64,000 nucleotides of DNA from Treponema sp. J25 (GTDB taxonomy: Bacteria; Spirochaetota; Spirochaetia; Treponematales; Breznakiellaceae). The notes under the pieces are model-generated. The model saw only the letters and a list, made by a program, of their open reading frames with translations. It was not told the DNA's origin and did no database searches. The stretch is taken from assembly GCF_004343725.1 (NCBI RefSeq), contig NZ_PTQW01000003.1, positions 124,001-188,000 of the forward strand, in the 5' to 3' direction. Positions 1-8,063 of this stretch are shown here, one piece after another (the stretch's first letter is position 1; each line of letters starts with the position of its first letter). The translations under genes were made by a program, and so were the position numbers.

Positions 1-667
1 CGATTTCCTCTAGAATGTCAAAGCGCAGGGGTGGCGGAATAAGAATCCCATTTGCGTCCCGGGTGCACTGTTCGGGCTTAAATTTGGTGCGCCCATGGCT
101 GGTCCCGATAGAAATGGCAAGGGAATCGACGCCCGTCTTTTTTACAAAGTCCTCTACTTCTTCGGGTCGAGTATAGTGGCTGTGTTCTGAGGAGACATCA
201 TCCTCCACGCCTGCCAGAACCCCTAGTTCCCCCTCTACCGATACATAATCTTTTCGAGAATGGGCAAATTCGCAGACCTTTTTAGTAAGGGCTACGTTTT
301 CGTCGTAGGGTAAATGGGAACCATCAATCATCACTGAAGAGAAGCCCGACTCGATACAATCTTTGCAAAGTTCAAAGCTGTCCCCGTGGTCAAGATGTAA
401 TACGATAGGAATATCATACCCTAACTCATGGGCGTACTCGACAGCCCCCCGGGCCATGTGGCGGAGCAGGGTCTGGTTTGCATATTTCCGGGCTCCTGCC
501 GAGACTTGGAGGATGACCGGTGACCGGGTCTCAACGCAGGCCTGAATAATAGCCTGGAGCTGTTCCATATTATTAAAATTGTAGGCGGGAATTGCGTATC
601 CACCGGCCATGGCTTTCTTGAACAGTTCAACGGTGTTCACGAGCCCTAACTCTTTATAGCTGATCAT
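1..667 (-). CDS. fba: Class II fructose-1,6-bisphosphate aldolase, N-terminal 222 residues (cut by window edge)
   Basis: Reversible cleavage of fructose-1,6-bisphosphate to DHAP and glyceraldehyde-3-phosphate in glycolysis/gluconeogenesis; cytoplasmic, zinc-dependent. The reverse-strand translation begins MISYKELGLVNTVELF and carries the class II landmarks HLDHG (about residues 91-95), EGELG (145-149) and GTSHG (188-192), which hold the zinc ligands. The ATG at 667 is preceded by a strong AAGGAG ribosome-binding site. The C-terminal third lies outside the window. It is transcribed away from the flaA genes from its own promoter. Identification rests on motif recognition and is secure. Confidence 0.93.
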   Translation of the reverse strand, partial: MISYKELGLVNTVELFKKAMAGGYAIPAYNFNNMEQLQAIIQACVETRSPVILQVSAGARKYANQTLLRHMARGAVEYAHELGYDIPIVLHLDHGDSFELCKDCIESGFSSVMIDGSHLPYDENVALTKKVCEFAHSRKDYVSVEGELGVLAGVEDDVSSEHSHYTRPEEVEDFVKKTGVDSLAISIGTSHGRTKFKPEQCTRDANGILIPPPLRFDILEEI

Positions 668-696
668 AGGCACTCCTTACAAGAAAAATTTACCTG

Positions 697-725
697 ATTG
701 TATGATTATCCCTTCCCTTGGTCAA
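697..725 (-). promoter_or_regulatory. Promoter of fba
   Basis: On the minus strand TTGACC (725-720) and TACAAT (702-697) are separated by 17 nt, a near-consensus housekeeping promoter, 30 nt upstream of the fba start codon. Confidence 0.7.
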
Positions 726-762
726 GGTAAAGATGACAATAGTGGTCAGTCCTCCGGGGTTA

Positions 763-792
763 TTGACCTCTTCATGGAGGACTAACTATGGT
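763..792 (+). promoter_or_regulatory. Promoter of the gene at 799, with expected start point on the ATG
   Basis: TTGACC (763-768), 18-nt spacer, TATGGT (787-792). The expected transcription start 7 nt after the -10 element is position 799, the A of the chosen ATG, so the mRNA may be leaderless. An upstream in-frame start at 718 would lie inside the divergent fba promoter and is less likely. Confidence 0.45.
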
Positions 793-798
793 TCATGT

Positions 799-1686
799 AT
801 GAAATTGAAGGGATTGGCTACCTCAAACATCAGAAACTGGCTTCCGTTCGGTTTTCTCTTAGTAGGATGGGGAGGGGCTCTTTTTTTGTTTATTAGTGCT
901 TCGCCGGTGATTGTGGTCACCGATCAATATGAAGTTACTCTGTATGGCAAAGAACGAATCCAGGCGACCTGTGTGCAGAGTTCCCTGGGAATATGGAAGC
1001 CCCTGCGCCTGGTGTATGGAGAACGAGGGGAAGACCCTGAGCGGCTGGTTTTAAAAATAGGATTAGCCGCTCGCCGGCCCGCTTTAGTTCTATTCCCTTC
1101 CTGGTTTTACGAAGGGGCCCTGCACTATACGAAGGTGTATCCTCAGGTGCCGGTGGGGATATGGTTTTCGGAGAAAGAACTGGAAAATGAAACAGCCTTC
1201 CTTTCATTTCCGGGTTATGTAGGAAGAATTGATTATAGAAAAGATATGGAACATCTGGTGTCTTTGTTTTTGGAGAAAAGCCCGTTAGAGGTGCCTCGCC
1301 TAAAGATTGATGAAGAAAGTTGGGCAGGGACTACCGCATCGCAGGTGCAAGCAGCTTTGGGAAAGGCTATTCAAAATCGCTTTCAAACGAAGAAAATCCC
1401 ATTTGGTGGAACATCCCCTGAATCGTATCCGCCAGATACTGAAACTAATGCCGGTTCTCTATGGATTATGGGTCCTAGTTCGGTAAAGACCCTCGCTGAG
1501 AAGGGCTCCTACGTGTTGTATAGCTGGCAGGATCCCCGTTATGTACCCCCTTCGGTGGTAGTTTTGCTTGACGATTCTCGCTGGCCCCATCTTGTCTCCT
1601 TTGCGCGGGATATCTGGAAAAGGGAAAGGCAAAAAGGGGAGCGCCAGATCTGGTATACTTCGGTTCAAAGGTTTTTAAAAAAATGA
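799..1686 (+). CDS. Membrane-anchored protein of unknown function
   Basis: About 295 residues if read from ATG 799. One hydrophobic segment near residues 14-34 (LPFGFLLVGWGGALFLFISA) suggests an N-terminal anchor or uncleaved signal; the rest is soluble and probably periplasmic. Alternating hydrophobic strands such as PALVLFPSW and SVVVLLDDS resemble a Rossmann/periplasmic-binding-protein fold, but no family signature is recognised. I chose 799 because the open frame upstream overlaps the fba promoter and because a -10 element is spaced to start transcription exactly at this ATG. A GGAGGA at 776-781 is spaced for an ATG at 788, which opens only a four-codon frame. No function is proposed. Confidence 0.6.
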   Translation: MKLKGLATSNIRNWLPFGFLLVGWGGALFLFISASPVIVVTDQYEVTLYGKERIQATCVQSSLGIWKPLRLVYGERGEDPERLVLKIGLAARRPALVLFPSWFYEGALHYTKVYPQVPVGIWFSEKELENETAFLSFPGYVGRIDYRKDMEHLVSLFLEKSPLEVPRLKIDEESWAGTTASQVQAALGKAIQNRFQTKKIPFGGTSPESYPPDTETNAGSLWIMGPSSVKTLAEKGSYVLYSWQDPRYVPPSVVVLLDDSRWPHLVSFARDIWKRERQKGERQIWYTSVQRFLKK

Positions 1687-1706
1687 AAAAAAAAGTAATT
1701 GCTCAT

Positions 1707-1735
1707 TTGACAAAGGTATAACAAGGTCATATAAT
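1707..1735 (+). promoter_or_regulatory. Consensus promoter of the flaA pair
   Basis: TTGACA (1707-1712), exactly 17 nt, TATAAT (1730-1735): a perfect match to the housekeeping consensus. The expected start is near 1742, giving a leader of about 40 nt that ends in AAAAGGAG before the ATG at 1782. No sigma-28 type promoter is needed to explain expression. Confidence 0.85.
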
Positions 1736-1781
1736 CAAACTGTCTACGGTTTCAGCAAAGAATTGGCAAAAGGAGTATAGA

Positions 1782-2537
1782 ATGAAACAAGGCGGTTTCA
1801 AAGCTCTTTGCCTGGTGTTGGTAGTAAGTGTTTTACTGCCGGCCATTATAGGGGCGGATGAGAAGGCTGTTAACCTGGAATCCAGGGTAATAGAAAATTT
1901 TGATGGATCCTCCGGGTATGAATGGCGGGCAATGGCAAGCAAATTTGCCACCAAAACCGATAAGGAGACGTTCCCCAAGATTGCACTGATAAAAGCCTGG
2001 CCTGCGGCGGTATACGGATATAATAAGGAAGGAAAAGATATCCGTAGCCTCGGAATTTGGGGCCGTTTTGATCGCAAAGGGTACAACTGGATTGATGTGT
2101 ATCCGGTGAAAAAAGGGAGTTCCGACAATGCCCCCGCAGAAATTCCCATGCCGGGAAGGGTTCAGATGCTCGATATGTGGGTATGGGGCTCTAATTTCTA
2201 TTATTACCTGGAAGCCTATGTGCGGGACTATAAGGGGATCGTTCATATTATTCCCATGGGGGATCTCAGTTTTGAAGGATGGAAGAATCTACGCATCTCT
2301 ATCCCCGCAAACATTCCGCAGGCGAAGCGTACCTTCCCCAAGCGGCAAGGGCTTTCGCTTGTAAAATTCAGGATCTGGACCCGGCCCACCGAACGGGTTG
2401 ATGACTTTCAGGTGTACTTTAACCAAATTAAAGTGCTCACGGATACCTTCGAAAGTCTTTTCGATGGGGATGATTTAGCCGATCCTGAAAATGTCCAGCA
2501 ACTGTGGAATGCCAGTACAACGACCAATGCCAGATAA
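1782..2537 (+). CDS. flaA: FlaA-family flagellar filament outer-layer (sheath) protein
   Basis: Secreted protein of 251 residues of the spirochaete FlaA family, which coats the FlaB core of periplasmic flagellar filaments. A signal peptide is visible (residues 1-24, MKQGGFKALCLVLVVSVLLP then an IIGA cleavage region). The mature part has family-typical segments such as VQMLDMWVWGSNFYYYLEAY and GDLSFEGWKNLRISIP. AAAAGGAG lies 7 nt before the ATG. It is followed by a second FlaA-like gene 10 nt downstream, sharing the consensus promoter. From memory, fba next to two FlaA genes is also found in T. pallidum. Which numbered FlaA paralogue this is cannot be decided from sequence alone. Confidence 0.88.
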   Translation: MKQGGFKALCLVLVVSVLLPAIIGADEKAVNLESRVIENFDGSSGYEWRAMASKFATKTDKETFPKIALIKAWPAAVYGYNKEGKDIRSLGIWGRFDRKGYNWIDVYPVKKGSSDNAPAEIPMPGRVQMLDMWVWGSNFYYYLEAYVRDYKGIVHIIPMGDLSFEGWKNLRISIPANIPQAKRTFPKRQGLSLVKFRIWTRPTERVDDFQVYFNQIKVLTDTFESLFDGDDLADPENVQQLWNASTTTNAR

Positions 2538-2547
2538 GGAGCGCCCC

Positions 2548-3264
2548 ATGAAACGAAGTATAGTTCTAATATCTTTAATAGTAGTGGCCGGTTTCCTCTT
2601 TTCTCAAGAATTGGGAACCCCCAATCCAGAAAAGGTAGGAATTGAAAGTGCCCAGCAAAAATTAAAGGAAGTTTCGGTTGATAAATTTGAACAGGATGGC
2701 TTCTGGGTCCCTTACATGTCCAGCGATGACGGCTTTGTAACGGTGCGCCTCTTTGAAGGGAACCCCGCCGGGAAAGTGCCGCTGGAAGAAGAAAAGAACC
2801 TCAATATCCCTGATAAATATGTCCTTGGTGTGCGGGTTGATTTTTTGCGGCGGGCCTATTCCCATTTCTATATACGTCCTTTACGGCCTATTCCTATCGA
2901 AGGAATCACCAAAACGATTTCGGTATGGGTGGTTGGACGGAATTATAACCATGTGCTCAAAGTGGTATTGCAGGATTTCTTTGGTCGGGAATATGAACTC
3001 TACATGGGTCGCCTTAATTTCCAGGGGTGGAAAAAGCTGACTGTGGCTATTCCCCCTCAGTCTCCTGATGGGAAGAGTGGAATTGTCCAGAGGGATTATC
3101 ACTATAATAGTAAAATGGGCCTCAAGATTATTGGGTTTAAGGTTGAATGCGATCCCATGGAAGCCTACGGGAGCTATTATATCTACTTTGATGATCTGCG
3201 GGCAGTGACGGATCTCTTTGCAGAAGAAAATCGGGATCCCGACGATATGGTTGATACCTGGTAA
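2548..3264 (+). CDS. Second FlaA-family flagellar sheath protein
   Basis: A 238-residue secreted paralogue of the preceding gene. The start at ATG 2548 gives a clean signal peptide (MKRSIVLISLIVVAGFLFSQ) and is preceded by AAGGAG; an upstream in-frame start overlapping the previous gene is unlikely. Shared family features are the SVWVVGRNYNHVLKVVLQD and GRLNFQGWKKLTVAIP segments and the acidic C-terminal tail after the FDDLRAVTDLF segment. It is presumably exported to the periplasm and assembled on the filament sheath with its neighbour. The transcription unit ends at a strong terminator 36 nt downstream. Confidence 0.85.
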   Translation: MKRSIVLISLIVVAGFLFSQELGTPNPEKVGIESAQQKLKEVSVDKFEQDGFWVPYMSSDDGFVTVRLFEGNPAGKVPLEEEKNLNIPDKYVLGVRVDFLRRAYSHFYIRPLRPIPIEGITKTISVWVVGRNYNHVLKVVLQDFFGREYELYMGRLNFQGWKKLTVAIPPQSPDGKSGIVQRDYHYNSKMGLKIIGFKVECDPMEAYGSYYIYFDDLRAVTDLFAEENRDPDDMVDTW

Positions 3265-3299
3265 AAAGCGGTTTGGCACCAACTATCGTTTCTTTGTAG

Positions 3300-3327
3300 A
3301 AAAGGCCCCCAAGGGGGGCCTTTTTTT
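3300..3327 (+). terminator. Rho-independent terminator of the flaA pair
   Basis: A 10-bp perfect stem (3301-3310 with 3314-3323, core GGCCCCC/GGGGGCC) with a 3-nt loop, followed by a run of seven T. On the opposite strand there are only four T after the stem, so it may terminate the minus-strand gene at 3378 weakly as well. Confidence 0.9.
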
Positions 3328-3377
3328 ATTGAACCGGTATCCTTGCTGGGTAGGAGTCCCTGGGTGGTGGGACCCCT

Positions 3378-3620
3378 TTACTGGACGTAGTTTTTAAGTT
3401 CCTCTGCGGGAACCAATTCAAGATAATATAACACTTCGGTAAGTCCCTTTTGTTCTTTACGGACTGTCCGTTGAACCCGATAGGCAATCATCCGATGAGT
3501 CTTAAGAGGGAACTCCAGAAGATGCCCATTTAAGTCCACAAGACTATTAAAAGGAAGGGGAGCTTCAATGGCCTGGATATCCCCTTCGGGGTACACCACA
3601 TAGTATTCTTCTTGATACAT
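3378..3620 (-). CDS. Small hypothetical protein
   Basis: An 80-residue soluble protein starting MYQEEYYVVYPEGDIQAIEA. It is rich in charged and aromatic residues and has no signal, membrane segment or known motif. No convincing Shine-Dalgarno precedes the ATG at 3620. It stands alone between the flaA terminator and the divergent mraZ promoter region. The frame is not a shadow of another gene, and the protein has a normal composition, so I accept it as probably real; function unknown. Confidence 0.55.
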   Translation of the reverse strand: MYQEEYYVVYPEGDIQAIEAPLPFNSLVDLNGHLLEFPLKTHRMIAYRVQRTVRKEQKGLTEVLYYLELVPAEELKNYVQ

Positions 3621-3783
3621 GGAGAAATGGTAGCAGTTTTATAGGTAGTTATTCAAGAAATAAAAAGGATATTCCTTACCTCATCTCTCTATTCTCTCTA
3701 ACCTTCCTCTGAAGACTTAACAATTGTATAGATAAAGGGTGATGTTTTTTTACTATTTATAATCTTTTCTTTTCTTCCTCTTA

Positions 3784-3812
3784 TTGACGATTCATTAGGA
3801 TGTGCTAATAAT
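3784..3812 (+). promoter_or_regulatory. Promoter of the mraZ/dcw cluster
   Basis: TTGACG (3784-3789), 17 nt, AATAAT (3807-3812). The expected start near 3819 places the MraZ-like repeats immediately downstream, inside the leader. A second TATAAT at 3758-3763 lacks a partner -35. Confidence 0.6.
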
Positions 3813-3820
3813 GGTGTTAA

Positions 3821-3860
3821 GTGGGAAATAGTGGGAGAAAGTAGGGAAAAGTGGGAAGAA
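3821..3860 (+). promoter_or_regulatory. Four 10-bp-phased direct repeats, probable MraZ operator
   Basis: Four consecutive 10-nt units begin at 3821, 3831, 3841 and 3851 with the cores GTGGGA, GTGGGA, GTAGGGA and GTGGGA, followed by A-rich spacers. MraZ is known to bind direct repeats of this type (GTGG/TGGG boxes at about 10-bp spacing) upstream of its own gene. The last unit runs into the mraZ start at 3862 and supplies the purine-rich sequence that must serve as its ribosome-binding site, so binding could also act on translation. Confidence 0.8.
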
Positions 3861-3861
3861 G

Positions 3862-4299
3862 ATGTTAACCGGCGAGTTTAAAAATGTACTTGATGAAAAG
3901 GGACGTCTCATTTTGCCTACTCGCATACGAAATGAACTGCCGGGTAACATGGTGGTGATAACCCAGGGGGTGGATCGCTGCCTTTGGATTTTTACTCCTT
4001 CCCAGTGGGATAGCCTTGCTCGAAAGTTGATGGAAAGCACTTCCCCTTTCCAAAGTCGTTCTCGTATGGTTCAGCGGCGTATTATCGCCCCTGCCCAGGA
4101 GATAGAAATCGACAAGGCGGGGAGAATCGCGATTCCCCAGAGCTTACGGGAATTTGCCCGGCTTACGAAGGAATGTGTGATTTTAGGAATAGATAAGTAT
4201 ATTGAGGTGTGGGATGCGGATGAGTACGCATCCTATTGGCAAGAAAACGAGGCTGAATTCCGTGGGGCTGCGGAAGAATTAAGTTCCCTTATTCTCTAA
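3862..4299 (+). CDS. mraZ: MraZ, transcriptional regulator of the dcw cluster
   Basis: A 145-residue DNA-binding protein with two AbrB/SpoVT-like half domains. Each carries the family pattern: GEFKNVLDEKGRLILPTRIR near the N-terminus and EIEIDKAGRIAIPQSLRE around residues 80-95. Members form ring-shaped oligomers that bind repeats upstream of their own gene and repress the cell-division operon. The length is normal. It is the first gene of a long co-directional block; rsmH starts 12 nt after it. Autoregulation is inferred from the four repeats directly upstream. Confidence 0.95.
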   Translation: MLTGEFKNVLDEKGRLILPTRIRNELPGNMVVITQGVDRCLWIFTPSQWDSLARKLMESTSPFQSRSRMVQRRIIAPAQEIEIDKAGRIAIPQSLREFARLTKECVILGIDKYIEVWDADEYASYWQENEAEFRGAAEELSSLIL

Positions 4300-4311
4300 A
4301 AGGAGGGGGGT

Positions 4312-5289
4312 GTGGAGGAAAGGGTAGAACCGGGGGATCTCTATACGCATATTCCCGTGCTCCTGGAAGAAACGTTGGAATATCTCGCTCCTCCCGCCAG
4401 AGAAGCCCTTCTGGTGGACGCCACGTTAGGAGAAGGGGGACACAGTGTGGCCTTCTTATCTCGTTTTCCCTTGTTACAGGTAATAGGGGTAGAAGTGGAT
4501 GAACGTATTTTAGCGCGAGCCAGGGAACGGCTTCTTCCTTTTGAGGGACGGATCCAGTTGTATCATGGCTGGTCCCATGATTTTTTTGCTTCCTATCCCC
4601 CCTCTTTTGCTCGCCCCGATCGTATCTTAATCGATCTGGGTATCAGTGTGTTTCACTATGAAAAGAGCGGGGGAGGTTTTAGTTTCCGTAAAGATGAGCC
4701 CCTTGATATGCGACTGGATCCGACGAACTCCGTCCGGGCGGCGGATCTGGTGAATACTCTTTCAGAAGGGGACCTCGCAAATCTTATCTATCGCAATTCG
4801 GAAGAACGGTTTTCCCGTCCTATTGCTCGCGCCATCGTCCAGGAGAGAAGGCGGGCACCCATTCAATCTACCCTGGTACTGGCTGATATTGTTGCCCGGG
4901 CCGTTCCTCCGTCGTATCGCTATGGAGCCATACACCCGGCCACAAAGACGTTCCAGGCCCTCCGGATCGAAGTAAATGGTGAACTGTCTCGGCTGGAACT
5001 GCTTTTGGAACGGGCCTTTCGAGTGTTAAACAAAGGCGGACGGATGGGGGTGATTACCTTTCATTCCCTGGAAGATCGAATAGTGAAAAATTTTTTTCGC
5101 GAAAAAAACAAGGACTGCATCTGTCCTGCAGAGGCGCCGATATGTACATGTAGGGGGAAACGACTTCTTTCTCTGGTGACGCGAAAACCTATTGTTCCTG
5201 GCGAACGGGAAATACAGTATAATCCCCCTTCTCGGAGCGCGAAATTCCGGGTTGTAGAAAAACTGGCAGATGAGGATGTGGCGGTATGA
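4312..5289 (+). CDS. rsmH: 16S rRNA m4C1402 methyltransferase RsmH
   Basis: SAM-dependent N4-methylation of C1402 in the decoding centre of 16S rRNA. The 325-residue protein shows HIPVLLEETLEYL at the N-terminus, the SAM loop DATLGEGGHSVAFL (about 39-52), LIDLGISVFH, the GGFSFRKDEPLDMRLDP block and the GGRMGVITFHSLEDRIVKNF block. The C-terminal region has the usual cysteine cluster (CICPAEAPICTC). The start is GTG 4312, 5 nt after an AGGAGG. The stop codon overlaps the ftsL start (ATGA). Confidence 0.95.
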   Translation: MEERVEPGDLYTHIPVLLEETLEYLAPPAREALLVDATLGEGGHSVAFLSRFPLLQVIGVEVDERILARARERLLPFEGRIQLYHGWSHDFFASYPPSFARPDRILIDLGISVFHYEKSGGGFSFRKDEPLDMRLDPTNSVRAADLVNTLSEGDLANLIYRNSEERFSRPIARAIVQERRRAPIQSTLVLADIVARAVPPSYRYGAIHPATKTFQALRIEVNGELSRLELLLERAFRVLNKGGRMGVITFHSLEDRIVKNFFREKNKDCICPAEAPICTCRGKRLLSLVTRKPIVPGEREIQYNPPSRSAKFRVVEKLADEDVAV

Positions 5290-5576
5290 AGAAACGGCTT
5301 CTGTTATATCTGTGGTCCTTAAGTATTCCCCTACTATTTTTTGTGCAGGTCTGGCAGGCTAATCGGTATGAAAGAATAGTGCGGGAGGTGAACATCCTTG
5401 TTAAGCGACAACAGGAATTGATCGACGAAAATAAGCGCTATGTGGCAGCCATAGCGGTTCTTTCTGCCACAGAACGAATAGAACGGATTGCCCGGGAGGA
5501 TCTGGGATTAGAAAAAAAACGGGCAGCGGATATTATCCAGCTGAGTATTGCCCGGGGGAGGAATCATGATAGCTGA
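5286..5576 (+). CDS. ftsL: FtsL-like cell-division protein
   Basis: A 96-residue single-pass protein: short cytoplasmic start, membrane helix at about residues 5-22 (LLLYLWSLSIPLLFFVQVW), then a coiled-coil/leucine-rich segment. This size, topology and position between rsmH and murF fit FtsL, which joins FtsQ/DivIB and FtsB-type proteins in the divisome. Sequence conservation in this family is poor, so the call leans on context. It overlaps rsmH by 4 nt and murF by 11 nt. Unlike in many bacteria, no ftsI follows; a transpeptidase gene lies at 60.7-62.6 kb. Confidence 0.72.
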   Translation: MKKRLLLYLWSLSIPLLFFVQVWQANRYERIVREVNILVKRQQELIDENKRYVAAIAVLSATERIERIAREDLGLEKKRAADIIQLSIARGRNHDS

Positions 5577-6984
5577 ATCTCCTCTCATGAGTATTCGGTC
5601 CGTGATGGAAGCCCTTTCCGGGAAAATACTTCCGGAAGCGGTTAATCCCCAGCAAGGTATTAGTTCGGTAACCATAGATTCCCGTAATGTTACTGAGGGA
5701 GCCCTCTTTGTGGCCCTGCCAGGAACGGTGACGGATGGGCATGCCTACGTAGAAAAGGCTTTTCAGCAGGGGGCGGTCTTTGCCCTGGTCCAAGAAAATC
5801 GGATGGAGCAGTATGGAGCGACCATTGTGGCGGCCGCACGGGGGGCCGGAAAAAATGTGATGGTGGTTCCCGATACACTGCGGGCCCTGCAGGATCTCGC
5901 CCGGTGGTATGTGGATCGCTTCCCCCATTTGATTCGTGTAGGTATTACCGGTTCTTCTGGCAAGACGACCACCAAGGAAATAGCCGCAGCCATGATTAGG
6001 AGTGAAAAAGTAGTGGTCATGAATGAGGGAAACCTGAATTCTGAAACGGGACTTCCCCTCTCGGTTTTCTCTATTCGTCCAGAACATCAGGTAGGTGTTT
6101 TTGAGTTGGGGATGAATAGGGTGGGGGAAATTACTGAGCTTGCCCGGGTGCTGCGGCCCCACATCGCCCTGATTACGAATATTGGCACCGCCCATATTGG
6201 GAAGCTCGGGAGTCAGGAAGCTATTGCCCGAGAAAAAAAAGAAATATTTTCCCAATTTACGGGGAGAGAGGTAGCGATAATCCCAGAGTCGGATCCCTTT
6301 GCGGCGTTTCTTAAAGAAGGAGTTCGGGGAAGGATTCGGAGTTTTGGCTATCGTTCCATGGTTTCCCTGGGGGAAGTTACCCCCCTGGGGATTGAAGGTA
6401 CCCGTATTGTGTGGGATGGTGTTCCGGTAATCCTGCCTCTGCCGGGGACCCATAATGTCCTCAATGCGTTGGGGGCGGCGGCCATTGCCCAGGAAGTAGG
6501 GATTAGCGCCGAGGGAATCCGACAGGGTATAGCGCAGGTGCGTCCCCTCTTTGGCCGTGGCGAAATTATTAAGGGGCCGGTCACGATTCTGCGGGATTGT
6601 TACAATGCCAATCCCGAATCTATGGAGCAGGCTGTAGGATTTTGTGATTCTTTAGAATGGAAGGGAAAGCGAGTATATGTAATTGGATCCATGCTTGAAT
6701 TAGGTGAAAAAAGCGAAGAAGCTCATCGACAGATAGCTCATGTTTTGGCCAAGTCAAAGGCAGACCGGATTTTCCTTTTTGGAGAAGAAACGGCCATCAT
6801 GGAACCTATTGTGGCTGCCACAAAAGGTTCTGCGGCGGTAGGGTATACCACTTCTTTTGATGAGCTACAAGAAAAGGTGCGGCGATCGGTGGAAGAAGGA
6901 GACCTGGTTCTTCTTAAAGGATCCCGGGGTATGGCCCTTGAACGGTTAACTGAAATCCTAACAGGAGAAAAAAATGTTTTATAA
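5566..6984 (+). CDS. murF: UDP-MurNAc-tripeptide:D-Ala-D-Ala ligase MurF
   Basis: ATP-dependent addition of D-Ala-D-Ala to the UDP-MurNAc-tripeptide, the last cytoplasmic step of precursor assembly. About 472 residues with the Mur-ligase three-domain order: N-terminal substrate domain (DSRNVTEGALFVALPG), central ATP domain with the P-loop GITGSSGKTTTKE and the ELGMNRVGEI and NIGTAHI segments, and a C-terminal domain with DCYNANPESM. I prefer ATG 5566, which follows GGGGAGGA, over a TTG at 5548. It overlaps ftsL by 11 nt and mraY by 11 nt. Confidence 0.95.
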   Translation: MIAESPLMSIRSVMEALSGKILPEAVNPQQGISSVTIDSRNVTEGALFVALPGTVTDGHAYVEKAFQQGAVFALVQENRMEQYGATIVAAARGAGKNVMVVPDTLRALQDLARWYVDRFPHLIRVGITGSSGKTTTKEIAAAMIRSEKVVVMNEGNLNSETGLPLSVFSIRPEHQVGVFELGMNRVGEITELARVLRPHIALITNIGTAHIGKLGSQEAIAREKKEIFSQFTGREVAIIPESDPFAAFLKEGVRGRIRSFGYRSMVSLGEVTPLGIEGTRIVWDGVPVILPLPGTHNVLNALGAAAIAQEVGISAEGIRQGIAQVRPLFGRGEIIKGPVTILRDCYNANPESMEQAVGFCDSLEWKGKRVYVIGSMLELGEKSEEAHRQIAHVLAKSKADRIFLFGEETAIMEPIVAATKGSAAVGYTTSFDELQEKVRRSVEEGDLVLLKGSRGMALERLTEILTGEKNVL

Positions 6985-8053
6985 GTTTATATATCCCCTG
7001 GTAAAGTATTTTACTCCCCTGAATGTGCTCCGCTACATTACCTTCCGGGGCGCCTATAGTGCTATTACGGCCCTTTTTATAGCCTTCTTGTTTGGGCCTC
7101 GAATCATTGAAGCCCTTCGGAAACTCAAGGTAGGTCAGGCAATTCGATCTGATGGACCCCAGACGCATCTCCAGAAGGGGGGGACCCCCACCATGGGCGG
7201 AGTTATGATGATCCTCTCCGTGGCGGTTTCGGTTTTTCTGTGGCAGGATTGGAATAATTTTTATGTGTGGGTCGCCTTTTCTGCCTTAGTGGGTTTTGGG
7301 GCTATTGGGTTTGTGGATGATTATCTTAAGGTAACCCGAAAGAATTCCGCGGGGCTTCCTGCCTGGGCAAAACTCGTGGGCCAGTTTGCGGTAGCCATCG
7401 CTATCGTCATGAGCCTGTATAATTATGGGGATGAACGAATTACCTACCTGTATCTTCCATTCTTTAAAAATCCAGTATTAGACCTGGGGTATTTGTGGAT
7501 ACCCCTGGCGGTTCTTCTTGTGGTGTGGGAATCCAATGCGGTAAACCTGACCGATGGTCTTGATGGGCTTGCAATTGGTCTTGTAATCATGGTGTTCATT
7601 GCCCTGGCGGTGATAACCTACCTTTCGGGCCGGGCCGATTATTCGGCATACCTTGGCATTCCCTACTTTGCGGGCTCAGGGGAACTTATGATCTTTTGCC
7701 TTGCCATGATCGGTGCCAGTGTGGGTTTCCTGTGGTTTAATAGTCACCCCGCGGAAGTCTTTATGGGAGATGTGGGAAGCCTTTCCCTGGGAGGAGTAAT
7801 TGCCACTATTTCCCTCATGGTAAAAAAAGAGGTGCTTGTCCTGATTATTGGGGGGGTCTTTTTGCTGGAAGGTATGTCGGTGGTGCTCCAGGTGCTGTCG
7901 TATAAATTAACAAAAAAGCGGATTTTTAAAATGGCGCCGCTTCATCATCATTTTGAACTATCAGGGTGGGCCGAAACAAAGGTGGTTATCCGATTCTGGA
8001 TTATCGGTGGCCTTTTTGCATTAATAGCTCTTTCTACGCTTAAGATCCAATAG
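6974..8053 (+). CDS. mraY: Phospho-N-acetylmuramoyl-pentapeptide transferase MraY
   Basis: Integral membrane enzyme making lipid I from UDP-MurNAc-pentapeptide and undecaprenyl phosphate. 359 residues with about ten membrane helices. Signature segments are GTPTMGGVMM, GFVDDYLKV, the catalytic NLTDGLDGLA, EVFMGDVGSLSLGG and the C-terminal HHHFELSGW. An AGGAG precedes the ATG, which overlaps the murF end by 11 nt. ftsW follows after 10 nt. Confidence 0.96.
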   Translation: MFYKFIYPLVKYFTPLNVLRYITFRGAYSAITALFIAFLFGPRIIEALRKLKVGQAIRSDGPQTHLQKGGTPTMGGVMMILSVAVSVFLWQDWNNFYVWVAFSALVGFGAIGFVDDYLKVTRKNSAGLPAWAKLVGQFAVAIAIVMSLYNYGDERITYLYLPFFKNPVLDLGYLWIPLAVLLVVWESNAVNLTDGLDGLAIGLVIMVFIALAVITYLSGRADYSAYLGIPYFAGSGELMIFCLAMIGASVGFLWFNSHPAEVFMGDVGSLSLGGVIATISLMVKKEVLVLIIGGVFLLEGMSVVLQVLSYKLTKKRIFKMAPLHHHFELSGWAETKVVIRFWIIGGLFALIALSTLKIQ

Positions 8054-8063
8054 GAGGGAAAAA

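Noticed and set aside
5533-6453. 306-codon minus-strand open frame inside murF
   Set aside because: Shadow frame with His/Gly/Asn-rich composition and no start signal.
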